64,000 bases of DNA from Pseudanabaena sp. PCC 6802 (GTDB lineage: Bacteria; Cyanobacteriota; Cyanobacteriia; Pseudanabaenales; Pseudanabaenaceae), in contig NZ_KB235914.1 in NCBI RefSeq assembly GCF_000332175.1, forward strand, positions 937,966-1,001,965, read 5' to 3'. The position numbers were made by a program, and so were the translations under genes. The notes under the pieces are model-generated. The model was not told where the DNA came from. It saw only the letters and a program-made list of their open reading frames with translations, and did not search any database. Shown piece by piece: positions 54,213-62,157 of the stretch. Within the stretch, counting starts at the first letter, position 1. Each line of letters starts with the position of its first letter.

Positions 54213-56642
54213 CTAACTTCTCAAACTGACCTGGAATTTCTCTTCCAGCATGTCGCGAATCTTTTGATGGACTGGATTAATGTCATCTTCCGTCAGCGTA
54301 CGATCGCTTTTGCGATAGGTCAGGCGAAAAGCGAGACTGCGCTGTCCGGCTGGTACGCCATCGCCCACATATCGATCGAATAGCTGGACCGATTCTAATA
54401 ACTCTCCACCAGCACGGGCGATCGCTTTTTGCAAGTCGGCAACAGACACCTTAGTAGCAGCAAAAAAGGCTAGATCGCGATCGCTCTTGGGAAAACTAGA
54501 AAAAGGTTGGAATACAGGAACGGCAAGCCGATCCATTGCCTCCAGGAGAACGTACAGATCTAGCTCGAACGCGTAGACCTCATCGGGCAAGTCTAGCTGC
54601 GATCGCAGTTGGGGATGAAGCTGTCCGAACGTTCCCAATCCTTGACCGGCAATCCATAAAGAAGCCGTGCGACCGGGGTGCAGGCGCGGATCTTTGTGGT
54701 CGGGCTGATATTCCACATTTACACCTAGCCTGTGGAAAACTGTTTCCAATACTCCCTTAGCGGCATACCAGTCCATCGGGCTGGAGTTATGCTGCCACGC
54801 CCCGACTGTGGGATCGCCGCCTAAAATGCCAGCAATGCGATCGGCTTCATCGGTTCCGGCTTCATCCGACCAGAATACGCGCCCAATCTCAAAGGCATTC
54901 AGACAACCATTACCCTGACTGAGGTTATAGACGCAGGCATCGATCAAGCCCGACATTAAGTCCACCCGCAAAGCGCTATATTCCACAGCCACGGGGTTAT
55001 TGATCGTGACTTGCCGACTTGCATTAGGGCTGCAGAGTGAATTATGCATCACCTCGGTTAACCCCACACCACGAAAGCTTTCACGGATCTGACGAATCAA
55101 CACCTGATCGACCGATAGATATCCCAGTTCCGTGCGCGACGGTAATGTCTCGCAGAATTTGTCATATCCATAAATGCGAGCGATTTCTTCGATTAGATCG
55201 ATTTCGCGCTCGACATCAGCGTAGCGATAGGGTGGCACGGTCACGCTCCAGATCGTATCGTCGCCTTCTTGATTCGTCGTCGAATTGGGAGTTAATTCAA
55301 AGGAAAGCGATCGCAGCGTGGTTTCCACCGTTTCGGCGGATAAATCCTGTTCTTCATCGCTGTCGGTAGCAATGGTGCCTAAAACTTGTTGGGCGCGACT
55401 CAGTCTTAATTCAATTTTGCGGATCGTGGGACTGCGATAATCGACCGGACACTGCTCTACAACCTGACCGCCAGCCACATCCAGGATCGTTTTCACAGCC
55501 CTCGCACAGGCAATTTCCAATCCCGACTGGTTGACTCCCCTTTCATAGCGAGCCGATGCCTCTGTCCGCAAGCCTTGCGCCCTCGCCGAACGCCTCACCA
55601 CCGCCTGGTCGAACAGGGCCGCTTCTAAAACAATATTTGTGGTGCGCTGCGATACCTCCGTATCCTTGCCACCCATGACCCCTGCGATCGCGATCGGCAC
55701 GTCTCCTGAAGTAATCAGAAGATTATGCGGCTGCAGTTCGCATTCGCGATCGTCGAGAGTTTTAAGCTTTTCCTTCTGCTTGCCCTGCGTATTGGTAAAT
55801 CTGACACCAATATCGATACCATCTTTCAAAGTATCGGCATCAAAGGCGTGCAAAGGCTGCCCCCACTCCAGCAAAATATAATTCGTCACGTCAACGATGT
55901 TGTTAATCGGTCGCATACCTGCCGCGTGCAACCGCCGCTGCAACCATAGAGGTGACGGACGTACTGTCACAGACCGAATCAGAGTACCAATATAAGCTGG
56001 ACAAGCTTTGCGATCGGCAATACTCACCCATTTAGCCTTCGGGTTCTCAACTTTTAGCATTGGCGCATCGGGCAATGTTAATTTCCCTCCCGTCAATGCC
56101 GCTACCTCTCGTGCAATCCCAACCATACTAAGGGCATCGGCACGATTGGCAGTGGAGGTCACGTCCAGGATGACATCATCTAGAGCTAGCAGCGGCCTCA
56201 CATCAGCCCCCAAAGTCGGCTGCCCCTCAAACTCGTAAATACCACTAGACTCTTTTTCCAAGCCCAATTCTGCCAAAGAGCAAATCATGCCCTCTGACTT
56301 GACCCCGCGCAATTTCGTAGGGCGTAGCTTCAAATCGACGTTGGGCAAATAAGTACCTACAGTCGCCACCGGCACGTACAGATCGGTTCTGGCATTAGCA
56401 GCCCCGCACACAATGCTCAAAGGTGCCTCTCTGCCAACATCTACGCTGCATACCTGGAGTTTATCGGCATTAGGGTGGCGATCGGCAGAGAGGATGCGCC
56501 CCACAACTACACCATCTGCCCAAGTTCGTCGATCTTCGATCGCTTCCACTTCAAAACCCGCCATTGTTAGTTTGTCAGCTAGATCTTCGGCAGGCAGATC
56601 GAAGCTTACAAGTTCACGCAGCCAATTTAACGAAATACGCAT
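54213..56642 (-). CDS. pheT: Phenylalanyl-tRNA synthetase beta chain
   Basis: 809 residues. The N-terminal tRNA-binding (EMAP-like) domain includes [21 protein letters not shown]3/B4 editing and B5 domains follow ([20 protein letters not shown]). The C-terminal anticodon-binding (FDX-ACB) domain has [20 protein letters not shown] and [19 protein letters not shown]. It forms an alpha2-beta2 enzyme with PheS, encoded elsewhere. It is the last gene before the putative origin. Confidence 0.97.
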   Translation of the reverse strand: MRISLNWLRELVSFDLPAEDLADKLTMAGFEVEAIEDRRTWADGVVVGRILSADRHPNADKLQVCSVDVGREAPLSIVCGAANARTDLYVPVATVGTYLPNVDLKLRPTKLRGVKSEGMICSLAELGLEKESSGIYEFEGQPTLGADVRPLLALDDVILDVTSTANRADALSMVGIAREVAALTGGKLTLPDAPMLKVENPKAKWVSIADRKACPAYIGTLIRSVTVRPSPLWLQRRLHAAGMRPINNIVDVTNYILLEWGQPLHAFDADTLKDGIDIGVRFTNTQGKQKEKLKTLDDRECELQPHNLLITSGDVPIAIAGVMGGKDTEVSQRTTNIVLEAALFDQAVVRRSARAQGLRTEASARYERGVNQSGLEIACARAVKTILDVAGGQVVEQCPVDYRSPTIRKIELRLSRAQQVLGTIATDSDEEQDLSAETVETTLRSLSFELTPNSTTNQEGDDTIWSVTVPPYRYADVEREIDLIEEIARIYGYDKFCETLPSRTELGYLSVDQVLIRQIRESFRGVGLTEVMHNSLCSPNASRQVTINNPVAVEYSALRVDLMSGLIDACVYNLSQGNGCLNAFEIGRVFWSDEAGTDEADRIAGILGGDPTVGAWQHNSSPMDWYAAKGVLETVFHRLGVNVEYQPDHKDPRLHPGRTASLWIAGQGLGTFGQLHPQLRSQLDLPDEVYAFELDLYVLLEAMDRLAVPVFQPFSSFPKSDRDLAFFAATKVSVADLQKAIARAGGELLESVQLFDRYVGDGVPAGQRSLAFRLTYRKSDRTLTEDDINPVHQKIRDMLEEKFQVSLRS

Positions 56643-56892
56643 CTACTAGTTTCAGAAAAATTCTCAATGCCATTCATCCTAGCAGAATCGTTACATTGCC
56701 CCACAGGTTTACAGTCGCGGCGCAATCCTCGCTAAGCTTACCAAATGGTCGATCGGCGGACAAAAGTTTTTTATCGTATCCGCATTCACCAGTCAAAGTA
56801 AAGCACTCGTCGTAAAGATTTCGCAACCAATATTAACTTTATACCAATTTTTGTGAATTTTTATTACTATTCATATTTAGCACGAGTTAGCC

Positions 56893-57175
56893 TGTGGAAA
56901 ACTTGTGGAAAAACCCTATTTTTCTGTGGGAAACCCCTATTTTTCTGTGGAAAAATCAGGCCAATCTGTGGAAAACTTTCTATAAGTATAAATACTCTGT
57001 GGAAAAAATGCCTACTTATCCACAGAGTTTTCCACAGGGGAAAATCTCTGTAAAGCCTAATTTGTCACGATCCCCGTTTTTTTCCACACTTTCCACAGCC
57101 CCTACTACTACTATTATTTAATTTATAAAAAAGAATTTTAGAATTTATAGTTTTGCGTGAAAAAAATTTTTTGAG
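56893..57175 (+). other. Putative chromosomal replication origin (oriC)
   Basis: Ten DnaA-box-like nonamers in 205 bp. TGTGGAAAA lies at 56893, 56904, 56946, 56967 and 56998, with a degenerate TGTGGGAAA at 56925. On the other strand are TTATCCACA at 57016, TTTTCCACA at 57028 and 57080, and CTTTCCACA at 57089. The last box is followed by a short GC stretch (57098-57102) and then TAC-TAC-TAC-TAT-TAT-TTA (57103-57120), a DnaA-trio-like run. An AT-rich unwinding region follows to about 57175. dnaN starts 100 bp further on, the usual bacterial origin context. Confidence 0.9.
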
Positions 57176-57273
57176 GCTTCTAGTCAGAGCGAAGCAACAG
57201 TGATACGATAAGCTCCCTGCCATTGAGCTACTTAACCTCGATCGCACCAAAATCTGTCATTTGCGATTTGCAT

Positions 57274-58419
57274 ATGCGTCTTGTTTGCTCTCAAAACCAA
57301 CTCGCTTCTAATCTTTCGCTAGTCAGCCGAGCCGTAGCTTCTCGTCCTACGCATCCGGTGCTTGCAAATATTTTGTTCAACGCAGATGCGAAGTTGCAGA
57401 CGCTCGGTATGACAGCGTTCGATCTAAATTTGGGGATTCAGGTGACTTTTGGTGCGGATGTAACGGTTGGTGGCTCAACTACACTGCCGGCAAGACTTTT
57501 GAATGATATTGTCTCGCGCTTACCGGACGAAGACATCACCTTGAGTATTGACGATGACATTGCCACGATCTCCTGTGGTTCGGGTCGGTATGAGGTACAC
57601 GGGCTACCCGTGCAGGAATTTCCAGAATTACCCAAAATTGATGCGGATGGGGAAACGACCTATTTGCCCGTGGAGTCGTTGCTGCTGGGGCTAGATGGCT
57701 CTTTATTTGCGGCTTCGACCGATGAAACCAAGCGAATTTTAACGGGCGTGCACGTAACTGCCAGTGCCGATCGATTGGAGTTTGCTGCTACTGATGGGCA
57801 TCGTTTGGCAGTGGTGCAGACAAATTTCCTGCCTGCCGACGATCTACCTGTACCAGTGGATGAGAAAGCTCGCTTAGAGGTGACTATTCCGGCGCGGGCA
57901 TTACGCGAACTGGAGCGCATGCTAAACGTGCAGACGGAAGGGGCGATCGCAGTTAGATTCGATCGATCGCAGATGATTTTCCAAAGTGCCAATCAGATTT
58001 TGACTTCGCGCTTGCTGGACGGCAGCTATCCCAACTACCGTGCCTTAATTCCCAGCCAGTTCGAGCGTCAAGTTACGCTAGAACGTAAAGTGCTGGTTTC
58101 GGCGTTAGAAAGAATTGCAGTTTTAGCCGATCAAAAAAACAATATCGTCAAAATTTCATTTAATACCACCGGTCAAGAAATTTCGCTTTCGGTGGAAGCC
58201 CCCGATGTTGCAACTGGCCGAGAGTCTTTACCAGCACAAATCTCTGGCGGAGATCTCGAAATTGCTTTTAATGTGAAATATCTCTTAGATGGACTGAAAG
58301 CGATCGATAGCAACGATATTCAGCTCAAGCTGAACAATCCCACCAGTCCCGCTATAGTTACCCCCATTGGTTCTGCGCAGATGACGTATCTGATTATGCC
58401 CGTGCAAATCCGTTCCTAG
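57274..58419 (+). CDS. dnaN: DNA polymerase III beta sliding clamp
   Basis: 381 residues from ATG 57274 (MRLVCSQNQLASNLSLVSRA); the frame is open to 57223, but the extra residues are not in the family. Three clamp domains of about 120 residues follow each other, with HPVLANILFNADA, LEFAATDGHRLAVVQTNF and LDGSYPNYRALIPSQFERQV, ending in MTYLIMPVQIRS. The clamp ring tethers polymerase III. The origin lies directly upstream. dnaA is not adjacent, as is usual in cyanobacteria. Confidence 0.97.
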   Translation: MRLVCSQNQLASNLSLVSRAVASRPTHPVLANILFNADAKLQTLGMTAFDLNLGIQVTFGADVTVGGSTTLPARLLNDIVSRLPDEDITLSIDDDIATISCGSGRYEVHGLPVQEFPELPKIDADGETTYLPVESLLLGLDGSLFAASTDETKRILTGVHVTASADRLEFAATDGHRLAVVQTNFLPADDLPVPVDEKARLEVTIPARALRELERMLNVQTEGAIAVRFDRSQMIFQSANQILTSRLLDGSYPNYRALIPSQFERQVTLERKVLVSALERIAVLADQKNNIVKISFNTTGQEISLSVEAPDVATGRESLPAQISGGDLEIAFNVKYLLDGLKAIDSNDIQLKLNNPTSPAIVTPIGSAQMTYLIMPVQIRS

Positions 58420-58474
58420 ATGCCACTGCAGATGAGAGATCGATAAAGGTATGCCATCTGAGTAGCCGCGATCG

Positions 58475-58678
58475 CTAGCTCATTTCCGTGACGGACATAA
58501 TGTATTTCTTAGTTTCTTCGTCTGAAGCTGAGAGGATGGATAGAAAAGCTTTTTTACTGAGCAGCAGCTCGTCGGGGGTAAAGGAAAAATCGACACCAAT
58601 CGTTAGTCCGAGTTCCCCCATCAGAAAATCTTTAATAAAGCTGATTTCCCCGTCTTTGTCGTTGTTATAGCTGAACAT
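58475..58678 (-). CDS. Small hypothetical protein
   Basis: 67 residues starting MFSYNNDKDGEISFIKDFLM. The sequence is acidic, predicted helical, with no Cys and no membrane segment. No family is recognised. The reverse-strand frame covering the same bases (58488-58670) is serine-rich and looks like an antisense shadow. It lies convergent to dnaN. Confidence 0.6.
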   Translation of the reverse strand: MFSYNNDKDGEISFIKDFLMGELGLTIGVDFSFTPDELLLSKKAFLSILSASDEETKKYIMSVTEMS

Positions 58679-58902
58679 TTTTGTTTCTCTGTTGTTACTT
58701 AAATTCTCGATCCGTGAGATTATTCTGTCATGGTTTTATGGCTATCGACTCCCCCTCCAGGATTACGCAAATGGGTTAAAATTATTTGCTCTCTTGGGTG
58801 ATAGGAAAGCAGTTGTTTTTGGGTAGTAGTCGAACTGACCATTTGCATTGGCGCAAGTTTGAGCGATCTTCGTGCTGATTTGTATTTAAGGAGAGATATT
58901 GT

Positions 58903-59313
58903 ATGGCCTACTGGTTGCTTAAAAGCGAACCAAATGTTTATTCCTATGCCGACTTAGAAAGGGATGGAACAACCGTGTGGGATGGTGTCAACAATAACCT
59001 CGCCCTCAAACACATCAGGACAATGTTACCCAAAGATTTAGCTTTGATATACCATACGGGCGAAGAAAGAAGAGCAATGGGAATTGCAGAAGTAATCAGC
59101 CAGCCCTATGCCGATCCTAAACTCAGCGATCCTAAGCGTGCGGTGGTGGACGTGACGGTAGTTAAGGCTTTGCCTCGACCTGTGACTCTTGCGCAAATCA
59201 AGCAAGATCCTGCATTTGAAGGGTTCGATCTGCTGCGTATTTCGCGGCTATCGGTCGTGCCTGTTTCGGAAGCCCACTGGCAGCGCATTCTAACCCTGGC
59301 TGGGGCTAATTAA
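58903..59313 (+). CDS. EVE domain protein
   Basis: 136 residues, the usual length of a single EVE (PUA-like) domain. It starts MAYWLLKSEPNVYSYADLER, with WDGVNNNLALKHIRTMLPKD and LALIYHTGEERRAMGIAEVI. EVE domains bind modified bases in DNA or RNA. The ATG follows AAGGAGAG, a strong ribosome-binding site. Its last 8 bp overlap the end of the convergent gene. Confidence 0.95.
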   Translation: MAYWLLKSEPNVYSYADLERDGTTVWDGVNNNLALKHIRTMLPKDLALIYHTGEERRAMGIAEVISQPYADPKLSDPKRAVVDVTVVKALPRPVTLAQIKQDPAFEGFDLLRISRLSVVPVSEAHWQRILTLAGAN

Positions 59314-59524
59314 AGTTCTGTTCGTATTGGATGTCCGTACTGACGATCGTGCGATCGTCGCTTTCGTGGAATTCCGGGAGTAACTCTCGCTTGATAACTT
59401 CTCCCAGAGACGCTTCGAGCGCCTCGGTTGCTTTTAGACAAGCATCGCCATGCCCGTCGATCGCGCGCTCTTCGAGCTTGCCATCCTTATCGATTAAAAA
59501 CTCAATTCTTTGGTACTCAGACAT
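59306..59524 (-). CDS. DUF2997 domain protein
   Basis: 72 residues starting MSEYQRIEFLIDKDGKLEER, then ACLKATEALEASLGEVIKRE and LLPEFHESDD. This is the small DUF2997 family, widespread in cyanobacteria and often found with Ycf35-type proteins. Function unknown. It lies between the EVE and MHYT genes and overlaps the EVE gene by 8 bp. Confidence 0.85.
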   Translation of the reverse strand: MSEYQRIEFLIDKDGKLEERAIDGHGDACLKATEALEASLGEVIKRELLPEFHESDDRTIVSTDIQYEQNFN

Positions 59525-59535
59525 GGCAATTTTGT

Positions 59536-60276
59536 TTAAACTCTGGCTTCTGTTTTAGAGTTAGTATAGACAATAAACAAGGTAGCAAATAGGACTAAGA
59601 ACGTTATCCCGCCAACGATTGTAGCTAAGGCAAAGTTACTAATGCTAGAACCAACTTCTGTCGCCCTGTTAAAGTTAGGCGTAAAGACGGCTGCTGCCAT
59701 ACCTGTATAGTGCATAGAAAGTACCGCAAAACCCATGACAACTGCACTACCCATCTTTCCCCACATGGCCTGACGACCCGTGCGATCGCGGAAGAAAATA
59801 GCAATTTTCAAGGCGACAAAAGACACCACAATCGCAATGATGACTGACAGTATAAACAAAAAGGGATTGTAACTCGTATCTGCTTGCATCCTCATCGCCA
59901 GCATACCGATGTAGTGCATGCCCGCAATCGCAATTCCCATCGAAGCACTACCAATTAGCAAAAGGCGGTTGTCGATGATGGGGCGGCTCACAATGCTTAA
60001 TGCCTGCGCCGATGCCACAATTGCAGCGATCAGCGAAACTACAACGATTAAAAAATCATAGCTAATAAAAATCGGTATAGCAAAGGCTAGCATGGCAATG
60101 AAGTGCATCGACCAGATACCCATGCCCATCGATGTCGAACCCAGTATCAGCCAGAACTTACGATCGAACCCCCTTTCATATGGTATTTGACCGGCCAGGA
60201 TCAATGCTACGTAAGAAGCGAGCATTGCAATAAAAGCTGATAGTACGACAAGATAAGGATTGTATATTACATTCAT
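59536..60276 (-). CDS. MHYT domain integral membrane sensor
   Basis: 246 residues with seven predicted helices. Three MHYT-type signatures are seen: WSMHFIAMLAFAIPI, AGMHYIGMLAMRMQ and LSMHYTGMAAAVF, whose Met and His residues are proposed to bind copper and sense diatomic gases. There is no attached GGDEF, EAL or kinase domain, so it would signal through a partner. The DUF2997 gene follows 11 bp downstream on the same strand. Confidence 0.93.
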   Translation of the reverse strand: MNVIYNPYLVVLSAFIAMLASYVALILAGQIPYERGFDRKFWLILGSTSMGMGIWSMHFIAMLAFAIPIFISYDFLIVVVSLIAAIVASAQALSIVSRPIIDNRLLLIGSASMGIAIAGMHYIGMLAMRMQADTSYNPFLFILSVIIAIVVSFVALKIAIFFRDRTGRQAMWGKMGSAVVMGFAVLSMHYTGMAAAVFTPNFNRATEVGSSISNFALATIVGGITFLVLFATLFIVYTNSKTEARV

Positions 60277-60359
60277 AACTAATGCCTATTCTTAGACTAG
60301 GTGCTGAAGTTTAACATCTAATATACCCACAGCACGGAAATTACATAGCATTTTGCTTT

Positions 60360-60442
60360 TATAGCCATAGACAGATCTGTTAGGACGGGGTGCAGGGGTG
60401 AAACCCCTGCACCCCGTCCTAAGCCTGTTGACTATAGCTATA
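60360..60442 (-). repeat. Family A repeat, copy A6 (short, perfect palindrome)
   Basis: 83 bp. It lacks the second GC hairpin of other copies, and its centre has become one long palindrome: GGACGGGGTGCAGGGGT, three bases, then the exact inverse to CCCCGTCC. Ends TATAGCC and CTATAGCTATA are kept. Confidence 0.9.
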
Positions 60443-60544
60443 ACTCCTAATAGTAAAAAGGTTGGTGGTATCTAACTGACCGAGTGTGCAAAAATCAGAT
60501 GGGGAAGGCTATTTCCTGGCATATATACTTTCGGAAATAAGACT

Positions 60545-61384
60545 ATGCACCAGGCTACACTCAGGCAAAAGCTATTGACAACTAAATGCTGTCCGGGCTG
60601 CTACTTAGAAGGGATTAATCTGGTTTATGCCAGTTTGAGGCATGCCGATCTAGAAGGTGTTAATCTCAGCGGTGCTAATTTAAGTAATATCGATCTGCGC
60701 GAAGCGGCGATTAACGATGCAGAGATGATTTATACCACCCTGGTCGGTGCTTACTTGATTGGTGCCAATCTCAGCGGGACTGACCTGAGCGGCTCGATGC
60801 TGGTGGGAGCAAACCTGCGCTTAGCCAATTTTGTCAAAAGCGATCTGAAAGGGGCAGATTTGCGTGAAGTAATTCTGAGGAATGCCAACTTGAGTCATGC
60901 TAACTTGACTGGTTGTAATTTAAGCAATTCCGATCTGATTCATGCCAACTTAGAGGGGGCCGATCTCAGACAAGCCAACCTGACTAATGCTGACTTACTC
61001 TATGCCGATTTACACGGTGCCAACCTCAGCGGTGCCAACCTCAGCGGTGCTAACCTCAGCGGTGCTAACCTCAGCGGTGCTAACCTGACAGAAGCAATTT
61101 TGCCTAAAGCCAGGTTGAGCAATGCGAACTTGAGCGATGCCTGCTTAGTAGAAGCAATTTGCGTGAAGGCAAATTTAATCGGTACCAACTTGAGCGGAGC
61201 GGATCTCAAAGGAGCTATTTTAACCAAAGCCGAAATTGCAGGCTCAGATTGGACTGGCGTTAATCTTGAAGATGCGATTATGCCTGGCAACAGCGATCGC
61301 AGCGAGGTTAAACATGACGATGCGGTGGACGACACTCTGACGCTTGTGACTGATGCTTCCCTAGTACGCGATCGCAGCACTTAA
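60545..61384 (+). CDS. Pentapeptide repeat protein
   Basis: 279 residues, almost entirely A(N/D)LSG-type pentapeptide repeats from about residue 18 to 250. They predict a right-handed quadrilateral beta-helix. There is no signal peptide or membrane helix. Cys-Cys-Pro-Gly-Cys near the N-terminus (KCCPGCYLEG) is unusual. Such proteins can mimic DNA or act as scaffolds; function not assigned. Confidence 0.9.
   Translation: MHQATLRQKLLTTKCCPGCYLEGINLVYASLRHADLEGVNLSGANLSNIDLREAAINDAEMIYTTLVGAYLIGANLSGTDLSGSMLVGANLRLANFVKSDLKGADLREVILRNANLSHANLTGCNLSNSDLIHANLEGADLRQANLTNADLLYADLHGANLSGANLSGANLSGANLSGANLTEAILPKARLSNANLSDACLVEAICVKANLIGTNLSGADLKGAILTKAEIAGSDWTGVNLEDAIMPGNSDRSEVKHDDAVDDTLTLVTDASLVRDRST
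61016..61090 (+). repeat. 15-bp tandem units in the pentapeptide gene
   Basis: Four near-identical units GGTGCYAACCTCAGC and a fifth diverged one encode consecutive Gly-Ala-Asn-Leu-Ser. The near identity at DNA level points to recent slippage expansion by whole pentapeptides. Confidence 0.9.
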
Positions 61385-61419
61385 CGATAAGATCGATCTA
61401 GATCGTATTTTTATTTCCT

Positions 61420-62157
61420 ATGACTACAAGCTCAGAAGTTGATAGCGCTGTCGCCCAGTTACAGGGCAAGTCACCGCAGGAAGTCCTGGCGTGGGCTCTA
61501 GATAAATTTCACCCCCATGTGTCCTTGGCATCAAGCTTTGGTGCTGAGGATGTCGTCTTAATCGACATGATGGCTCGCATTCGCCCCGATGCTTGTGTAT
61601 TTACCCTCGATACCGGTCGTTTGCCTGGAGAAACCTATGACGCGATCGCTGCGATCGCCAAGAAATATCCCCAGCTCCAGCTCCAGACCATGTTTCCTCA
61701 GACCGAAGCTGTAGAAAAGATGGTGCGAGAGCATGGCATTAATCTCTTCTACGACACTGTTGAAAATCGCAAACTGTGCTGTTATATCCGTAAGGTAGAA
61801 CCGCTCAATCGGGCTTTGGAAGGCTTGCAAGCCTGGATTACAGGACTGCGGCGGGATCAAACTGACAATAGATCTCAGATGGAGGTAGTGGAATTGGATG
61901 CCGCAAGGGATATTCTCAAAATCAATCCATTAATTGATTGGACAAACGATATGGTTTGGGAATATATTCGCGCCAATGACGTGCCCTACAATGCTTTGCA
62001 CGATCGCCACTATCCCAGTATTGGCTGCGCTCCTTGTACGAGAGCGATCGCGCCGGGCGAAGACCTCCGAGCCGGACGCTGGTGGTGGGAGCAAAATAAC
62101 CAGGAATGCGGTTTGCATGTCAATGCTGAGGGCAAACTCGTTCGTGCTAAGGGGTAA
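61420..62157 (+). CDS. cysH: Adenylylsulfate (APS/PAPS) reductase, Fe-S type
   Basis: 245 residues. It has the PAPS reductase fold (LASSFGAEDVVLIDMMARI, TLDTGRLPGETYD). The Cys-Cys of NRKLCCYIRKVEPL and Cys-x-x-Cys of SIGCAPCTRAI are ligands of a 4Fe-4S cluster, so APS is the likely substrate. The C-terminal ECGLH holds the catalytic Cys. It makes sulfite from activated sulfate with thioredoxin. The 3' end overlaps the next frame by 14 bp. Confidence 0.95.
   Translation: MTTSSEVDSAVAQLQGKSPQEVLAWALDKFHPHVSLASSFGAEDVVLIDMMARIRPDACVFTLDTGRLPGETYDAIAAIAKKYPQLQLQTMFPQTEAVEKMVREHGINLFYDTVENRKLCCYIRKVEPLNRALEGLQAWITGLRRDQTDNRSQMEVVELDAARDILKINPLIDWTNDMVWEYIRANDVPYNALHDRHYPSIGCAPCTRAIAPGEDLRAGRWWWEQNNQECGLHVNAEGKLVRAKG

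Noticed and set aside
58488-58670. Plus-strand frame opposite the small minus-strand gene
   Set aside because: Serine-rich antisense composition and a worse start; the minus frame is preferred.
61000-61380. Minus-strand frame of 126 codons rich in Leu, Ala and Pro
   Set aside because: Antisense of the pentapeptide repeats; the regular pattern mirrors the real gene.
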